From: JAEVLT01 sp050496765
GTDB lineage: Bacteria > Bacillota > Bacilli > Bacillales > Cytobacillaceae
Length of the DNA stretch: 64,000 nucleotides
NCBI RefSeq assembly: GCF_050496765.1
Contig: NZ_JBNWEO010000015.1
Coordinates: 558,001-622,000 of the forward strand
Direction: 5' to 3'
This document shows, piece after piece, positions 23,230 to 31,957 of this stretch (the first letter of the stretch is position 1; each line of letters opens with the position of its first letter). A model generated the notes under the pieces. That model did not search any database, had not been told where the DNA came from, and saw only the letters and a list, made by a program, of their open reading frames with translations. Both the position numbers and the translations under genes were made by a program.

Positions 23230-24261
23230 CTACCCCTCCTCAATTTGCTTTTCAGCAGTTGGAAACCGCTCGGTAATCGCATTTGTTTTTGCTATCTTGT
23301 ACAAATGTTGTTTTTTCTCATGTCGCTTTGCTTTCCAGCTTGATAGCGCACCAACAATTCCTTTTGGATAAAATATAACAAGCAATGTTAAAACCGGGCC
23401 AAAGATCATCATGCGATAGTCCTGAAGAAATTGAAGCTGTTGGGAAATCCAGACGATTAATAAGGTGCCGACAATCGGTCCGGTCAGAGTGCCGATACCG
23501 CCGACTAGTAAGTAGGTTAATAAATCAAACGTAATCGTAATATAGCCGATATCCGGACCAATAAAGCGGATAAATGCGGCGTAAAGCGCACCGGATAATC
23601 CGGCAAAAAAGGTTGATAACACAAAAACGGTTAATTTATTTTTCATTGTTGAAATGCCAATCGTCAGTGCTAAATCTTCACTATTGCGAATCGCGATGTA
23701 AGTACGTCCAGTAAGTGAATGAATGATGCGGTACATAACAAATACAACGAGAAGCAAGAAAAACAAGATGAGGTAGTATTGAGAAAAGGGACTATCAAAT
23801 GAAATAGGACCAATTGCCTCCGGTGCAGGAATTCCGATCAAGCCGCGAACACCTTCTGTTAAACTGTCCCATTTGTCAATCACAAGATAAAGAATGTAGC
23901 CGACACATAATGTATAGATGGCGAAGAAATGTTCTTTTGTTCGTAAAGCAATCAAACCGATGAGGAAACCGAGAAAACTTGTAATGACTAGTGATAACAA
24001 GAACGCGAGCCAAAAATTCAGCTGTGCTTTAACCGTTAAAATCCCTAGAGCATACGCGCCAACAGCGAAAAAACTTGCATGGGCCAATGATAAATACCCA
24101 GTGTAACCAGCCAGGAGATTTAAACCATAAACACCAATCATCCAAATAAACGAAAGGGTCATCACATGGATCAAGTATTCGTTTTGACTAAAAAACGGAA
24201 AAGCAACGGCTAATAAGATAAACAGTGTAATCGTATTTCTTTGCTTAAATATTTTTGCCAC
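23230..24261 (-). CDS. livM: LivM-type ABC transporter permease
   Basis: 343-residue membrane permease with about nine transmembrane segments and the LivM signature YLSLAHASFFAVGAYALG near residue 55 and GISTMKNKLTVFVLSTFFAGLSGALYA in the middle. It forms the channel with LivH. The GTG start at 24261 overlaps the livH stop by one base (TAGTG), with GGGGGG upstream. The C-terminal 40 residues are charged and cytosolic. Confidence 0.87.
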   Translation of the reverse strand: MAKIFKQRNTITLFILLAVAFPFFSQNEYLIHVMTLSFIWMIGVYGLNLLAGYTGYLSLAHASFFAVGAYALGILTVKAQLNFWLAFLLSLVITSFLGFLIGLIALRTKEHFFAIYTLCVGYILYLVIDKWDSLTEGVRGLIGIPAPEAIGPISFDSPFSQYYLILFFLLLVVFVMYRIIHSLTGRTYIAIRNSEDLALTIGISTMKNKLTVFVLSTFFAGLSGALYAAFIRFIGPDIGYITITFDLLTYLLVGGIGTLTGPIVGTLLIVWISQQLQFLQDYRMMIFGPVLTLLVIFYPKGIVGALSSWKAKRHEKKQHLYKIAKTNAITERFPTAEKQIEEG

Positions 24262-25124
24262 TATTGTCCCCCCTTTGAAAACAGACCCGTCGGCTTAACT
24301 GACAAAATAATGACAAGGAGAACGAAAGCGATAATGTCTTTGTAATCATTCGAAATATACGTGGCACCTAAACTTTCACTAAAGCCTAAAATATAGCCGC
24401 CGATGATCGCACCCGGTATGCTCCCCATTCCGCCAAGTATGATGATGACAAATGCTTTTAGGATCACAAGTTGACCCATTCCCGGAAAAACAAGATTTAT
24501 CGGTGCAGCTAGCGAAGAAGCAATCGCTGCAAGTCCCCCTGAAATCATAAACGTCAGCATTGCCACTTTATCGGTATTGATGCCAACCAAATTGGCACCT
24601 TCACGATTTTGCGACATCGCAATAATCGTTGCGCCAATAAAGGTCTTTTTTAAGAAAAGATAAAGCAAAATCATCACAACAATCGCGGAAATAACAATTA
24701 ATAATCGCTGCATCGTCAAAGTCAGGCCAAAAAGTTTTACCACATTACCATAGGGTGTCGGCATTGATTGATAATCCGCCCCCCAGACAAATTGGGCAAA
24801 TGCTTCGAGAAACAGCAAGATCCCGATTGCAGCAATTTTATCATGGATTGGCGGTGCTTCCCGCAATGGGTGGAAGACAAGCCGTTCCATTAACACGCCA
24901 ATCAGGCCAACAACAAGAATGGAGACAAACATTGCCAGCCAATACTCCATTCCAGCTTTTGTAATCATGGTTAGCGTAATATACCCGCCCATCATATAAA
25001 GAGCACCATGGGCAAAGTTAGGAATATGGAGGATGCCATAGACGAGTGTTAATCCAAGAGCGACCAAACTGTACACACTTCCAATGGTTAAGCCGTTGAA
25101 TAGCTGTTGGATGAAAATTTCCAT
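24261..25124 (-). CDS. livH: LivH-type ABC transporter permease
   Basis: 287-residue membrane permease with the LivH motifs GLTIGSVYSLVALGLTLVYG at the N terminus, IPNFAHGALYMMGGY and GGMGSIPGAIIGGYILGFSESLG near the C terminus. AAGGGGGGTAAACA precedes the ATG. It is separated from the upstream ligase by 74 bp holding a 13-bp-stem hairpin. Confidence 0.87.
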   Translation of the reverse strand: MEIFIQQLFNGLTIGSVYSLVALGLTLVYGILHIPNFAHGALYMMGGYITLTMITKAGMEYWLAMFVSILVVGLIGVLMERLVFHPLREAPPIHDKIAAIGILLFLEAFAQFVWGADYQSMPTPYGNVVKLFGLTLTMQRLLIVISAIVVMILLYLFLKKTFIGATIIAMSQNREGANLVGINTDKVAMLTFMISGGLAAIASSLAAPINLVFPGMGQLVILKAFVIIILGGMGSIPGAIIGGYILGFSESLGATYISNDYKDIIAFVLLVIILSVKPTGLFSKGGQ

Positions 25125-25149
25125 TGTTTACCCCCTTGTCATCTTTCTC

Positions 25150-25185
25150 GTTTCCGCAAAAATAAACAGAGCTTTTTGCGGAAAC
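25150..25185. other. Perfect 13-bp hairpin between ligase and livH
   Basis: GTTTCCGCAAAAA / TTTTTGCGGAAAC with a 10-nt loop. On the leftward transcript it lies between the ligase stop and the livH ribosome site with no following T-run. It is better explained as an mRNA-processing or differential-stability element than as a terminator. Confidence 0.55.
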
Positions 25186-25198
25186 GGTCATTCACCTG

Positions 25199-26875
25199 TT
25201 ATTCAACTTTTGTTTCCGCTTTTTCCCACTCTTCCTCCTGAAGCTTGCGCCAAAGAATTTTTCCACTGCTCGTAACCGGAAATTGCTTCTTAAACTCGAC
25301 ATAGCGCGGATATTTATAAGCCGCCATATGCTCTTTCGCCCAGTGAATAATTTCTTGTTCGGTCACTTTCCCTTCCGCCTCTTCATTTAAAATCACAAAT
25401 GCTTTCACCGTTTCGCCGCGCCTTGGATCCGGCACACCAACAACACATGCCTGCTGAATCGCCGGATGCTTGTATAAATAGGATTCTACTTCTGTCGGCC
25501 ACACTTTAAAGCCAGAAGCATTAATCATTCGTTTTACCCGATCAACAATAAAGAAATACCCTTCTTCATCATAACGGCCAATATCACCCGTTCTGAAAAA
25601 TTTCTTTCCGTCATGTTCAATAAACGCACTGCGGTTTTCATCATCACGGTTGTAGTAGCCGATCATCACCTGTGGTCCGTTGACGATAATTTCGCCAATT
25701 TCACCAACGCCAAGCTCCTTCCCGGTTGCCGGGTCAATAATCCGTGCATCGACATCAAATGATGGAATTCCAAGGCATTGCATTTTAGGCCGATCAGCCG
25801 GATTGAAATGCGTTTGGGCGATCGTTTCCGAAAGACCATATCCTTCAACATACCGCAATCCTGTCATTTTGAATAGCTTTTCACCAACAGCTTCCGGCAA
25901 TGAGGCACCGCCGCCGGAAATCGAAGTTAGCGTTGCTAAATCTTCTGCTTTTAATTTTGGATTTGCCAGAAAATCAACAATCATCGTGGCAATTGCAACC
26001 CAATGGGTACACCCTTCATTTTTTATTAATTCAATAGCTGCTTCACGATTCCATCTCGTCATAATGACCATTGTGCTACCGCTAAAAATCGGCATATGCA
26101 TACTGTGAACCATGCCGGTCACATGAAAGAGCGGCAAAGTTGTCAAATGAACGGAGTCTGTTGTAGTCCGCGACCAATAATAGGCACCAACCGTGTTTGC
26201 CTGTACGGTGCGATTCGTATGCATGCAGCCCTTTGGCAGGCCGGTCGTTCCGGAAGTGTACGGCAACACAGCCAGATCATCTGCTTTTGCCGTATGCTCG
26301 CCCGGGATGTAGCCTGCTCGAACGGCTTCGCTCCAAAGATAATGATTTCCTTCACTGTAAACTCGCCTTGGAGCTACCGCTTCTTTTGGAACAACGTCAG
26401 AAAAATCGGCTCCAGTATAATCGGAATAGGCGGCGATGATTAGGTTGCTTAGCGTCGTTTTCCCAAGCAATGGCGCAACTTGATCATACAATTCCTGACT
26501 GATAATCGCTGTTTTAATTTCACAATCCCGTACGTAAAATTCCAGTTCATTCGCTGTCAGCATTGGATTGATCGGAACAACCGCAGCATTCGCCCGCAAA
26601 ATCGCATAATAACCGATTACAAATTGCGGTGAATTTTGCATAAACAGCAGCACTTTTTCCCCCGTTGCAACAGCAAGCTTCTGCTGCATAAAGCCAGCAA
26701 GTTCAATTACCTCTTCATCGAGTTGTTTATAGGAAATGGTATTCCCGTAATAAATAATGGCCGTATGATTAGGATAGCGCGCCGCACTTACTTTTAAGTT
26801 GTCATACAGAGAGGTTTCCGGAACCTTTAAAGACTTTGAGATATTGGGCCAATAAGGAAAATGAAGAGTTTGCAT
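25199..26875 (-). CDS. AMP-forming acyl-CoA ligase (class I adenylating enzyme)
   Basis: 558-residue cytosolic acyl-CoA synthetase that activates a carboxylic acid with ATP and CoA. Motifs: P-loop YTSGTTGLPKG, GYGLSET (A5), TGDIGRYDEEGYFFIVDR (A7-A8) and catalytic Lys in SSGKILWRK near the C terminus. Length and the C-terminal layout fit medium- to long-chain or LvaE-like ligases. AGGAGCG precedes the ATG. It lies between the esterase and the ABC importer genes, so it probably activates the imported acid. Confidence 0.88.
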   Translation of the reverse strand: MQTLHFPYWPNISKSLKVPETSLYDNLKVSAARYPNHTAIIYYGNTISYKQLDEEVIELAGFMQQKLAVATGEKVLLFMQNSPQFVIGYYAILRANAAVVPINPMLTANELEFYVRDCEIKTAIISQELYDQVAPLLGKTTLSNLIIAAYSDYTGADFSDVVPKEAVAPRRVYSEGNHYLWSEAVRAGYIPGEHTAKADDLAVLPYTSGTTGLPKGCMHTNRTVQANTVGAYYWSRTTTDSVHLTTLPLFHVTGMVHSMHMPIFSGSTMVIMTRWNREAAIELIKNEGCTHWVAIATMIVDFLANPKLKAEDLATLTSISGGGASLPEAVGEKLFKMTGLRYVEGYGLSETIAQTHFNPADRPKMQCLGIPSFDVDARIIDPATGKELGVGEIGEIIVNGPQVMIGYYNRDDENRSAFIEHDGKKFFRTGDIGRYDEEGYFFIVDRVKRMINASGFKVWPTEVESYLYKHPAIQQACVVGVPDPRRGETVKAFVILNEEAEGKVTEQEIIHWAKEHMAAYKYPRYVEFKKQFPVTSSGKILWRKLQEEEWEKAETKVE

Positions 26876-26928
26876 GTGATCTTCGCTCCTTTTTTTAAAT
26901 TTGCCTTACTCAAGCAATCAGTGCTACT

Positions 26929-27873
26929 TTAGCGACAGCTTGCGGCAAAGTGGTCTTTCAGCGCTTTGGCTGCATCGGCAATCGCTTTTTTTCCATCGTC
27001 AAGGGCTTCTGTCATATTTAAAAATCCATGGATCATGCCTGGATAGCAGAAATACTGCGTTTCGACACCCGCTTTTTTAAGTTTTTCGGCATATTCGAAC
27101 CCGCCATCCCTTAATGGGTCGTATTCCGCGGTTAAAATATAGGCAGGCGGCAGCAACGGTGTAGCTTCTTTAGGGATTAATAGCGGTGCTGCCATTGGAT
27201 TTTTCGTATCGGCATACTCTGTGAGGTATTGTTGCCTAAACCATTTCATCGTTGCTTTTGTTAAATGATAGCCTTCACCATATTCTTCATAGGAAGGCGT
27301 ATAGTGAAAACCGGTGGAAGGATAAAAGAGCATTTGATACAAAATCGCGGCACCTTTTCGTATTTGCGTTAAATAGCAGACGACGGCTGCCAAATTCCCG
27401 CCCGCACTGTCACCGGCTACTGCAAGACGTGTCGGGTCGCCACCAAGTCCAACTGCTTGTGCAGCAGCCCACTGAAGGGCCATATAGGCATCCTCGACGG
27501 CGACAGGAAACTTACTTTCCGGGGCAAGGCTGTAATCGACCGCAACAACCATGCATTCCGCTTGATTCGCAAGGGCACGGCAAAGAGGATCATGGGTGTC
27601 AAGGTCACCGATCACCCACCCTCCGCCATGAAAATAAACAAGGACTGGAAGTGATTTTAGTTGTCCCGGTGTATAGATGCGAACCTTTATATCGTTTTGA
27701 AAACCGGGAATTTTCCGTTCCTCCACTTTGGCGATCGGTTCTGGCTTGGATAACATCCGGCACATTTTCGCAAAGGCCGCTCTCGCCTCGCTCACGGTTT
27801 GTTCAGACATTGGGGGTGCTCCCCTAGCGTTCAGTTTTTCCAATAAGATTTGTACTTGTGGGTTTAAAGCCAT
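26929..27873 (-). CDS. Alpha/beta hydrolase, hormone-sensitive-lipase-type esterase
   Basis: 314-residue carboxylesterase of family IV. It has HGGGWVIGD (oxyanion hole, residues 82-90), GDSAGGN (nucleophile Ser156), the Asp in EYDPLRD and the His in GMIHGF. Such enzymes cleave short-chain esters or lactones. ATG 27873 follows AAAGGAGTG; the longer frame has no such site. Its position before the ligase suggests it frees the acid substrate from an ester or lactone. Confidence 0.87.
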   Translation of the reverse strand: MALNPQVQILLEKLNARGAPPMSEQTVSEARAAFAKMCRMLSKPEPIAKVEERKIPGFQNDIKVRIYTPGQLKSLPVLVYFHGGGWVIGDLDTHDPLCRALANQAECMVVAVDYSLAPESKFPVAVEDAYMALQWAAAQAVGLGGDPTRLAVAGDSAGGNLAAVVCYLTQIRKGAAILYQMLFYPSTGFHYTPSYEEYGEGYHLTKATMKWFRQQYLTEYADTKNPMAAPLLIPKEATPLLPPAYILTAEYDPLRDGGFEYAEKLKKAGVETQYFCYPGMIHGFLNMTEALDDGKKAIADAAKALKDHFAASCR

Positions 27874-27948
27874 GTTTTCACTCCTTTCATATGTAAACGC
27901 TATCAAAAACTTTATTAATTATTTTCGAATGAATTGATTGCGAACCCG

Positions 27949-28707
27949 TTACTTGCTAACAGGCTCGCATTCTTCTATTTCCGCATTTATTATGGTTTTC
28001 CCTTTTAAAATAGGAACAACGGAAAATATATTTTCATTCGAGACAAAGTCAAGTTCCTTTTCATATCCATACCCCGCTAGCATCTTGCCCACCCGCGATT
28101 CTCTTAAAAGCCTTGCACCGTTCTGGCTGTTTCCTTTGTAAAATTGATAGGCGCCAAGGGCAGGATCCGTTAACTCCCATTGGAACACATCGCTTGCCAG
28201 CAGACATGCAATAAAGTGTCCGGCACCGTAAAAATCCTCGACATTAAACTCCCCTGATGATCCGGAACAGACGAGTAACAATGTTTCTCCATCAAGACGT
28301 TTTCCTACATGATTGGCCACTGCTTGATTGTTTACGAGTGTTGAAGCATAAACGGCCTTGGCTTTTGACGCCCCCTTTAGTGCAACTGTTCCGTTGGTTG
28401 TCGAAAGAATAACCGTTTTACCAAAAATTTTTTCCTGCAAATCAAGCGGATTCGGCGATAAAAAACCATCTAATGTTTTCCCTTCATATTCGCCAACTAA
28501 AACATAACTTCCCTCTTTACGGCCGTTGACTTCGATTTGGGCTTCCATGCCGTTTAAGACTGGAACCACTTCCTTTGCTCCGAATTGCAAAGCGGAAGTG
28601 ATGGTCGAGGTAGCAAGCAACACATCGAAGACAACAACGATTTTATTGTCTTTTACTTTTTGCTGGTCCAATTCTTCTTTTTTTAAAAGAAGATGTATTT
28701 TCCTCAT
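27949..28707 (-). CDS. ComB-family 2-phosphosulfolactate phosphatase-like protein
   Basis: 252 residues with the ComB pattern: VVVFDVLLATSTITSAL, FLSPNPLDLQEKIFGKTVILSTTNGT, LLVCSGSSGEFNVEDFYGAGHFIACLL. ComB hydrolyses 2-phosphosulfolactate in coenzyme M synthesis and in spore sulfolactate formation. Here it sits 11 bp after an APH-like kinase gene in an acyl-CoA operon, with no sulfolactate gene nearby, so another phosphorylated hydroxy acid may be its substrate. That is inference. AGGTGC is the weak ribosome site. Confidence 0.78.
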   Translation of the reverse strand: MRKIHLLLKKEELDQQKVKDNKIVVVFDVLLATSTITSALQFGAKEVVPVLNGMEAQIEVNGRKEGSYVLVGEYEGKTLDGFLSPNPLDLQEKIFGKTVILSTTNGTVALKGASKAKAVYASTLVNNQAVANHVGKRLDGETLLLVCSGSSGEFNVEDFYGAGHFIACLLASDVFQWELTDPALGAYQFYKGNSQNGARLLRESRVGKMLAGYGYEKELDFVSNENIFSVVPILKGKTIINAEIEECEPVSK

Positions 28708-28718
28708 CTGTTTGCACC

Positions 28719-29777
28719 TCAGGTCTTTCTTTCAGTTAGTTCAAGTGCGTATTGAATTAAATTGCGGACAAACGCATCGAGATGGGCAAACCGTTCATCC
28801 TTTGTTTGACCATTTTTCCAGCGATAGAAAATTTGCTGGCAAATTACGGCCAGTTTAAAATAGGCAAACGTTAAATAAAAATTCATTGCGGTAAGATCTC
28901 GGCCACTTTTTTTCGCATAACTCTCCATAAATTCCGTTCTTGTCATAAATCCCGGGGTCGCCGTGATTGGTACTTCACCCATCCCTTTTTTTAATAAATC
29001 GGAATCATTCGGTTCAGTCCAATAGCTCATCGCAACACCAAGGTCGGCCAGTGGATCTCCAATTGTTGTCATTTCCCAATCAAATAACCCGATCAATTTT
29101 CGAAAGTCTTTGTCAAACATTGCGTTATTGAGTTTGAAATCGTAATGTATGATTGCTGGTGCCTGTGAGACCGGTATATGGGTAACCATCCATTTTTTCA
29201 GATGGTCAATTCCCTTAATTTCCTCAAGCTCTACACGTTCGTAACGGTGGATCCAGCCATGCACTTGCCTTTCTAAAAAACCCGCTGGTCTCGTCATTTC
29301 TATGAGCTTTGTTTTTGCAAAATCAATGCTGTGAAGCAAAACAAGATTGTCGACCATGGTTTCCGAAATTCGCCGGCAAATTTCTTTCGTTGGCGTACTA
29401 TCTGGCGGAAACTCTGTGTCTAGCACGATACCTTTTTTTCTTTCCATGATAAAAAAGGGGCAGCCAATGACGCTTTCATCTGCAAAGAGATACGGCTTTG
29501 GCGCTGCCGGAAAGTGGGGGTGAATTTCCGTGAGTATCCGGAATTCCCGTGCCATGTCATGCGCTTTCGGGGCAACCGGCCCCAATGGCGGCCTCCTTAA
29601 AACAGCCTCCCACTCTCCGATATTCAACTGATACGTTAAGTTGGAGCGGCCGGCGCTAAATTGGACAATTGCAAGCGGATCATCTGGCAAGTGTTTAATA
29701 TAGCGGCGAATAAATGCCTCGATCGCTGCCGCATCCAGTTCTTCTCCTTTTCGAATCGGAATCGTATCCGCAGCCAT
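28719..29777 (-). CDS. APH-like phosphotransferase (LvaA / ACAD10-11 kinase-domain type)
   Basis: 352-residue aminoglycoside-phosphotransferase-fold kinase. FSAGRSNLTYQLNIGEWEAVLRRPP is the nucleotide-binding N lobe, IIHYDFKLNNAMF the Brenner (HxDxxxxN) catalytic loop, and GLFDWEMTTIGDPLADLG the metal-binding loop. This branch corresponds to the kinase domain fused to acyl-CoA dehydrogenase in human ACAD10/11 and to LvaA of Pseudomonas, which phosphorylate 4-hydroxyacyl-CoA. The separate dehydrogenase partner is at 31958. ATG 29777 follows AAAGGAGTG. An antibiotic-resistance role is unlikely in this context. Confidence 0.85.
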   Translation of the reverse strand: MAADTIPIRKGEELDAAAIEAFIRRYIKHLPDDPLAIVQFSAGRSNLTYQLNIGEWEAVLRRPPLGPVAPKAHDMAREFRILTEIHPHFPAAPKPYLFADESVIGCPFFIMERKKGIVLDTEFPPDSTPTKEICRRISETMVDNLVLLHSIDFAKTKLIEMTRPAGFLERQVHGWIHRYERVELEEIKGIDHLKKWMVTHIPVSQAPAIIHYDFKLNNAMFDKDFRKLIGLFDWEMTTIGDPLADLGVAMSYWTEPNDSDLLKKGMGEVPITATPGFMTRTEFMESYAKKSGRDLTAMNFYLTFAYFKLAVICQQIFYRWKNGQTKDERFAHLDAFVRNLIQYALELTERKT

Positions 29778-29794
29778 GATCGCCACTCCTTTCA

Positions 29795-30964
29795 TTAAGC
29801 TTTTTCAATTATGGTTGCAATGCCCTGACCGCCGCCGATGCAAGCAGTAATCAGTGCAAATTTTCCGCCGGATCTATGCAATTCATAGACTGCTTTTGTC
29901 ATTAAAATGGCTCCTGTTGCCCCAAGCGGGTGCCCGTGGGCGATGGCGCCGCCGTTGACATTCACCTTTTCCAAATCCATTTGCAATTCGCGATTGCAGG
30001 CAAGTACCTGTGCTGCAAAGGCTTCATTTATTTCGATGAGATCCATGTCTTCAAGTGATAACCCGGACTTTTCCATAACTTTTTGAACGGCTGGAACCGG
30101 TCCGATTCCCATGATGTTTGGATCAACCCCTGCTACTGAATAATCGCGAATGACCGCAAGTGGCTGTATGCCAAGTTCCTCGGCTTTTTCCCTTGACATT
30201 ATGACAAGGGCTGCTGCCGCATCATTTAACCCAGAGCTGTTACCGGCTGTTACGGTTCCTCCCTCGAGGAACGCTGGCTTTAGTTTTGCCAATCCCTCCA
30301 TGGTCGATTGCGGTCTTGGGTGTTCGTCTTTTTTAAAAACAATCGGTTCACCCTTCTTGACAGGAATGGTAATCGGTACAATTTGTTCATCAAACCTGCC
30401 TTCCTCCATTGCAGCTGCCATTCTTTGCTGGCTTCTTAATGCAAATTCATCTTGTTCCTCACGGGGTATTTGGTATTTTTTTACTAAATTTTCCGCAGTG
30501 ATTCCCATAGGCGGATCACCGATCTCTTTTGGAGACAGCTGTGATTTTCGGAAACTAGGCGGTGTGGAGCTATACGGTTTTTCCGGCCGATCCATCAAGT
30601 ATGGCGCGCGGCTCATGCTTTCTGTTCCACCCGCAATATAAATATCACCGTCGCCAGCCCGGATCGCCTGAGCTGCCAAATTGACAGCATTGATTCCTGA
30701 ACCGCATTGACGATCAACAGTCAGTCCAGGCAAATCTATTGATAAACCAGTCTGTAAAGCTGTTAACCTCGCAATATTGCCGCCTCCGCTTAAAACATTG
30801 CCGAAAATGACATCATCAACTTGCTGTGGATCAAGATGGACTCTTTTTACCGCTTCTTTTATGACTTCAGCCCCAAGCACATGTGCCGGTACGCTGGCAA
30901 GCGCTCCCCCTTGGCGGCCGATTGCCGTCCGTACGGCTGAAACAATCACTGCATCCCGTTTCAT
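29795..30964 (-). CDS. Thiolase (acetyl-CoA C-acyltransferase)
   Basis: 389-residue thiolase for the last step of beta-oxidation (3-ketoacyl-CoA + CoA to acyl-CoA + acetyl-CoA). Active-site Cys lies in DRQCGSG, with NEAFAAQ, GGAIAHGHPLGATGA and the second Cys in ITACIGGGQG. ATG 30964 follows GGGGTG by 8 nt; the longer frame upstream is not needed. It lies between the SDR and the APH-like kinase in the leftward operon. Confidence 0.9.
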   Translation of the reverse strand: MKRDAVIVSAVRTAIGRQGGALASVPAHVLGAEVIKEAVKRVHLDPQQVDDVIFGNVLSGGGNIARLTALQTGLSIDLPGLTVDRQCGSGINAVNLAAQAIRAGDGDIYIAGGTESMSRAPYLMDRPEKPYSSTPPSFRKSQLSPKEIGDPPMGITAENLVKKYQIPREEQDEFALRSQQRMAAAMEEGRFDEQIVPITIPVKKGEPIVFKKDEHPRPQSTMEGLAKLKPAFLEGGTVTAGNSSGLNDAAAALVIMSREKAEELGIQPLAVIRDYSVAGVDPNIMGIGPVPAVQKVMEKSGLSLEDMDLIEINEAFAAQVLACNRELQMDLEKVNVNGGAIAHGHPLGATGAILMTKAVYELHRSGGKFALITACIGGGQGIATIIEKA

Positions 30965-31083
30965 TTTTACTGCACCCCTATTCGAAAAATTTGTTATGAC
31001 GACTTTTCTCATTGACCTTTCGCGGCGATTTTTCCCTCTGACAGGTCTCGAACAAAAACCCCATAACATTAACCAAATTTCCC

Positions 31084-31857
31084 TTACATTGCATTTGCGC
31101 CGCCGTCGACAACAACAACTTCCCCGGTAATAAAGTCAGAAGCTTTGGAAGCCAAGAAAAGGGCAACCCCTTTCAAATCATTGTCACTACCGAATTTTCG
31201 AAGTGGTGTCCCTTCAAGAATCGCGTCCCTTCCCTGTTCAATCAATGCCCTTGACATTTTTGTCGGGAAAAATCCTGGAGCGATCGCATTTACATAAATT
31301 CCTTTCGGCCCCCATTTCACTGCCAAATCTTTAGTGAATGTAATTACAGCACCTTTGCTGGAATTATAACCGATTGCATCCATGTACTTCGGGTTCGAAC
31401 CCTTTAAACCCGCAACCGAAGCGATATTAATGATTTTGCCAGCTTGCTGCTCAAGCATAACTTTTCCAACTGCCTGTGACATCAAAAAAGTCCCTGTCAC
31501 ATTTGTGTTGATAACCTTCTGCCATGCTTCGAGCGGCATTTCTTCAACAGGTGCTCCCCACGAAGCGCCGCTGTTGTTGACTAAAATATCGATGCGGCCA
31601 AATTTCGCAATTATTTGTTCAACCACCTGTTTCACGTCTTCCGGATTGCTGACATCGCATTTAAGGGCGAGCGAATCAACGCCCAATTTTTTCAGGCTTT
31701 CACTAACTTGTTCACACGCCTCTACTCTTCGCGAACAAACCACGACATTTGCGCCTGCTTCCGCAAAGCCTTCGGCAATTTGCTTCCCTAATCCGCGGCC
31801 GCCTCCGGTTACGACGGCTACTTTTCCTTTTAGGTCAAAAAGCTCCTTTACATGCAT
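31084..31857 (-). CDS. Short-chain dehydrogenase/reductase (LvaD-like candidate)
   Basis: 257-residue classical SDR: TGGGRGLG nucleotide motif, NNSGASWG, Ser-Tyr-Lys catalytic triad in NIASVAG ... YNSSKGA. It could reduce a 4-oxoacyl-CoA or oxidise a 3-hydroxyacyl-CoA. It sits between the ACAD10/11-like dehydrogenase and the thiolase, as expected for a hydroxyacid pathway. The ATG at 31857 is preceded by GGGGGTAGGAAC. Confidence 0.87.
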   Translation of the reverse strand: MHVKELFDLKGKVAVVTGGGRGLGKQIAEGFAEAGANVVVCSRRVEACEQVSESLKKLGVDSLALKCDVSNPEDVKQVVEQIIAKFGRIDILVNNSGASWGAPVEEMPLEAWQKVINTNVTGTFLMSQAVGKVMLEQQAGKIINIASVAGLKGSNPKYMDAIGYNSSKGAVITFTKDLAVKWGPKGIYVNAIAPGFFPTKMSRALIEQGRDAILEGTPLRKFGSDNDLKGVALFLASKASDFITGEVVVVDGGANAM

Positions 31858-31957
31858 GTTCCTACCCCCATCCGCCTCTTTTCATAAAATAATGAGTTGA
31901 ATCCGTTTGCATATTTGCACGTCATTTCTTCATTTATGAACCGACAGTTTCCCTTAG

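Noticed and set aside
22464..23282. Longer LivG starting at 23282
   Set aside because: It would overlap livM by more than 50 bp and lacks a ribosome site; ATG 23228 has a strong one.
28719..29777. Aminoglycoside resistance kinase
   Set aside because: The fold is shared, but operon context and the ACAD10/11-type partner point to acyl metabolism.
29795..31069. Thiolase with a 35-residue N-terminal extension
   Set aside because: Thiolases start near MKRDAVIVSAVRT, and a good ribosome site precedes ATG 30964.
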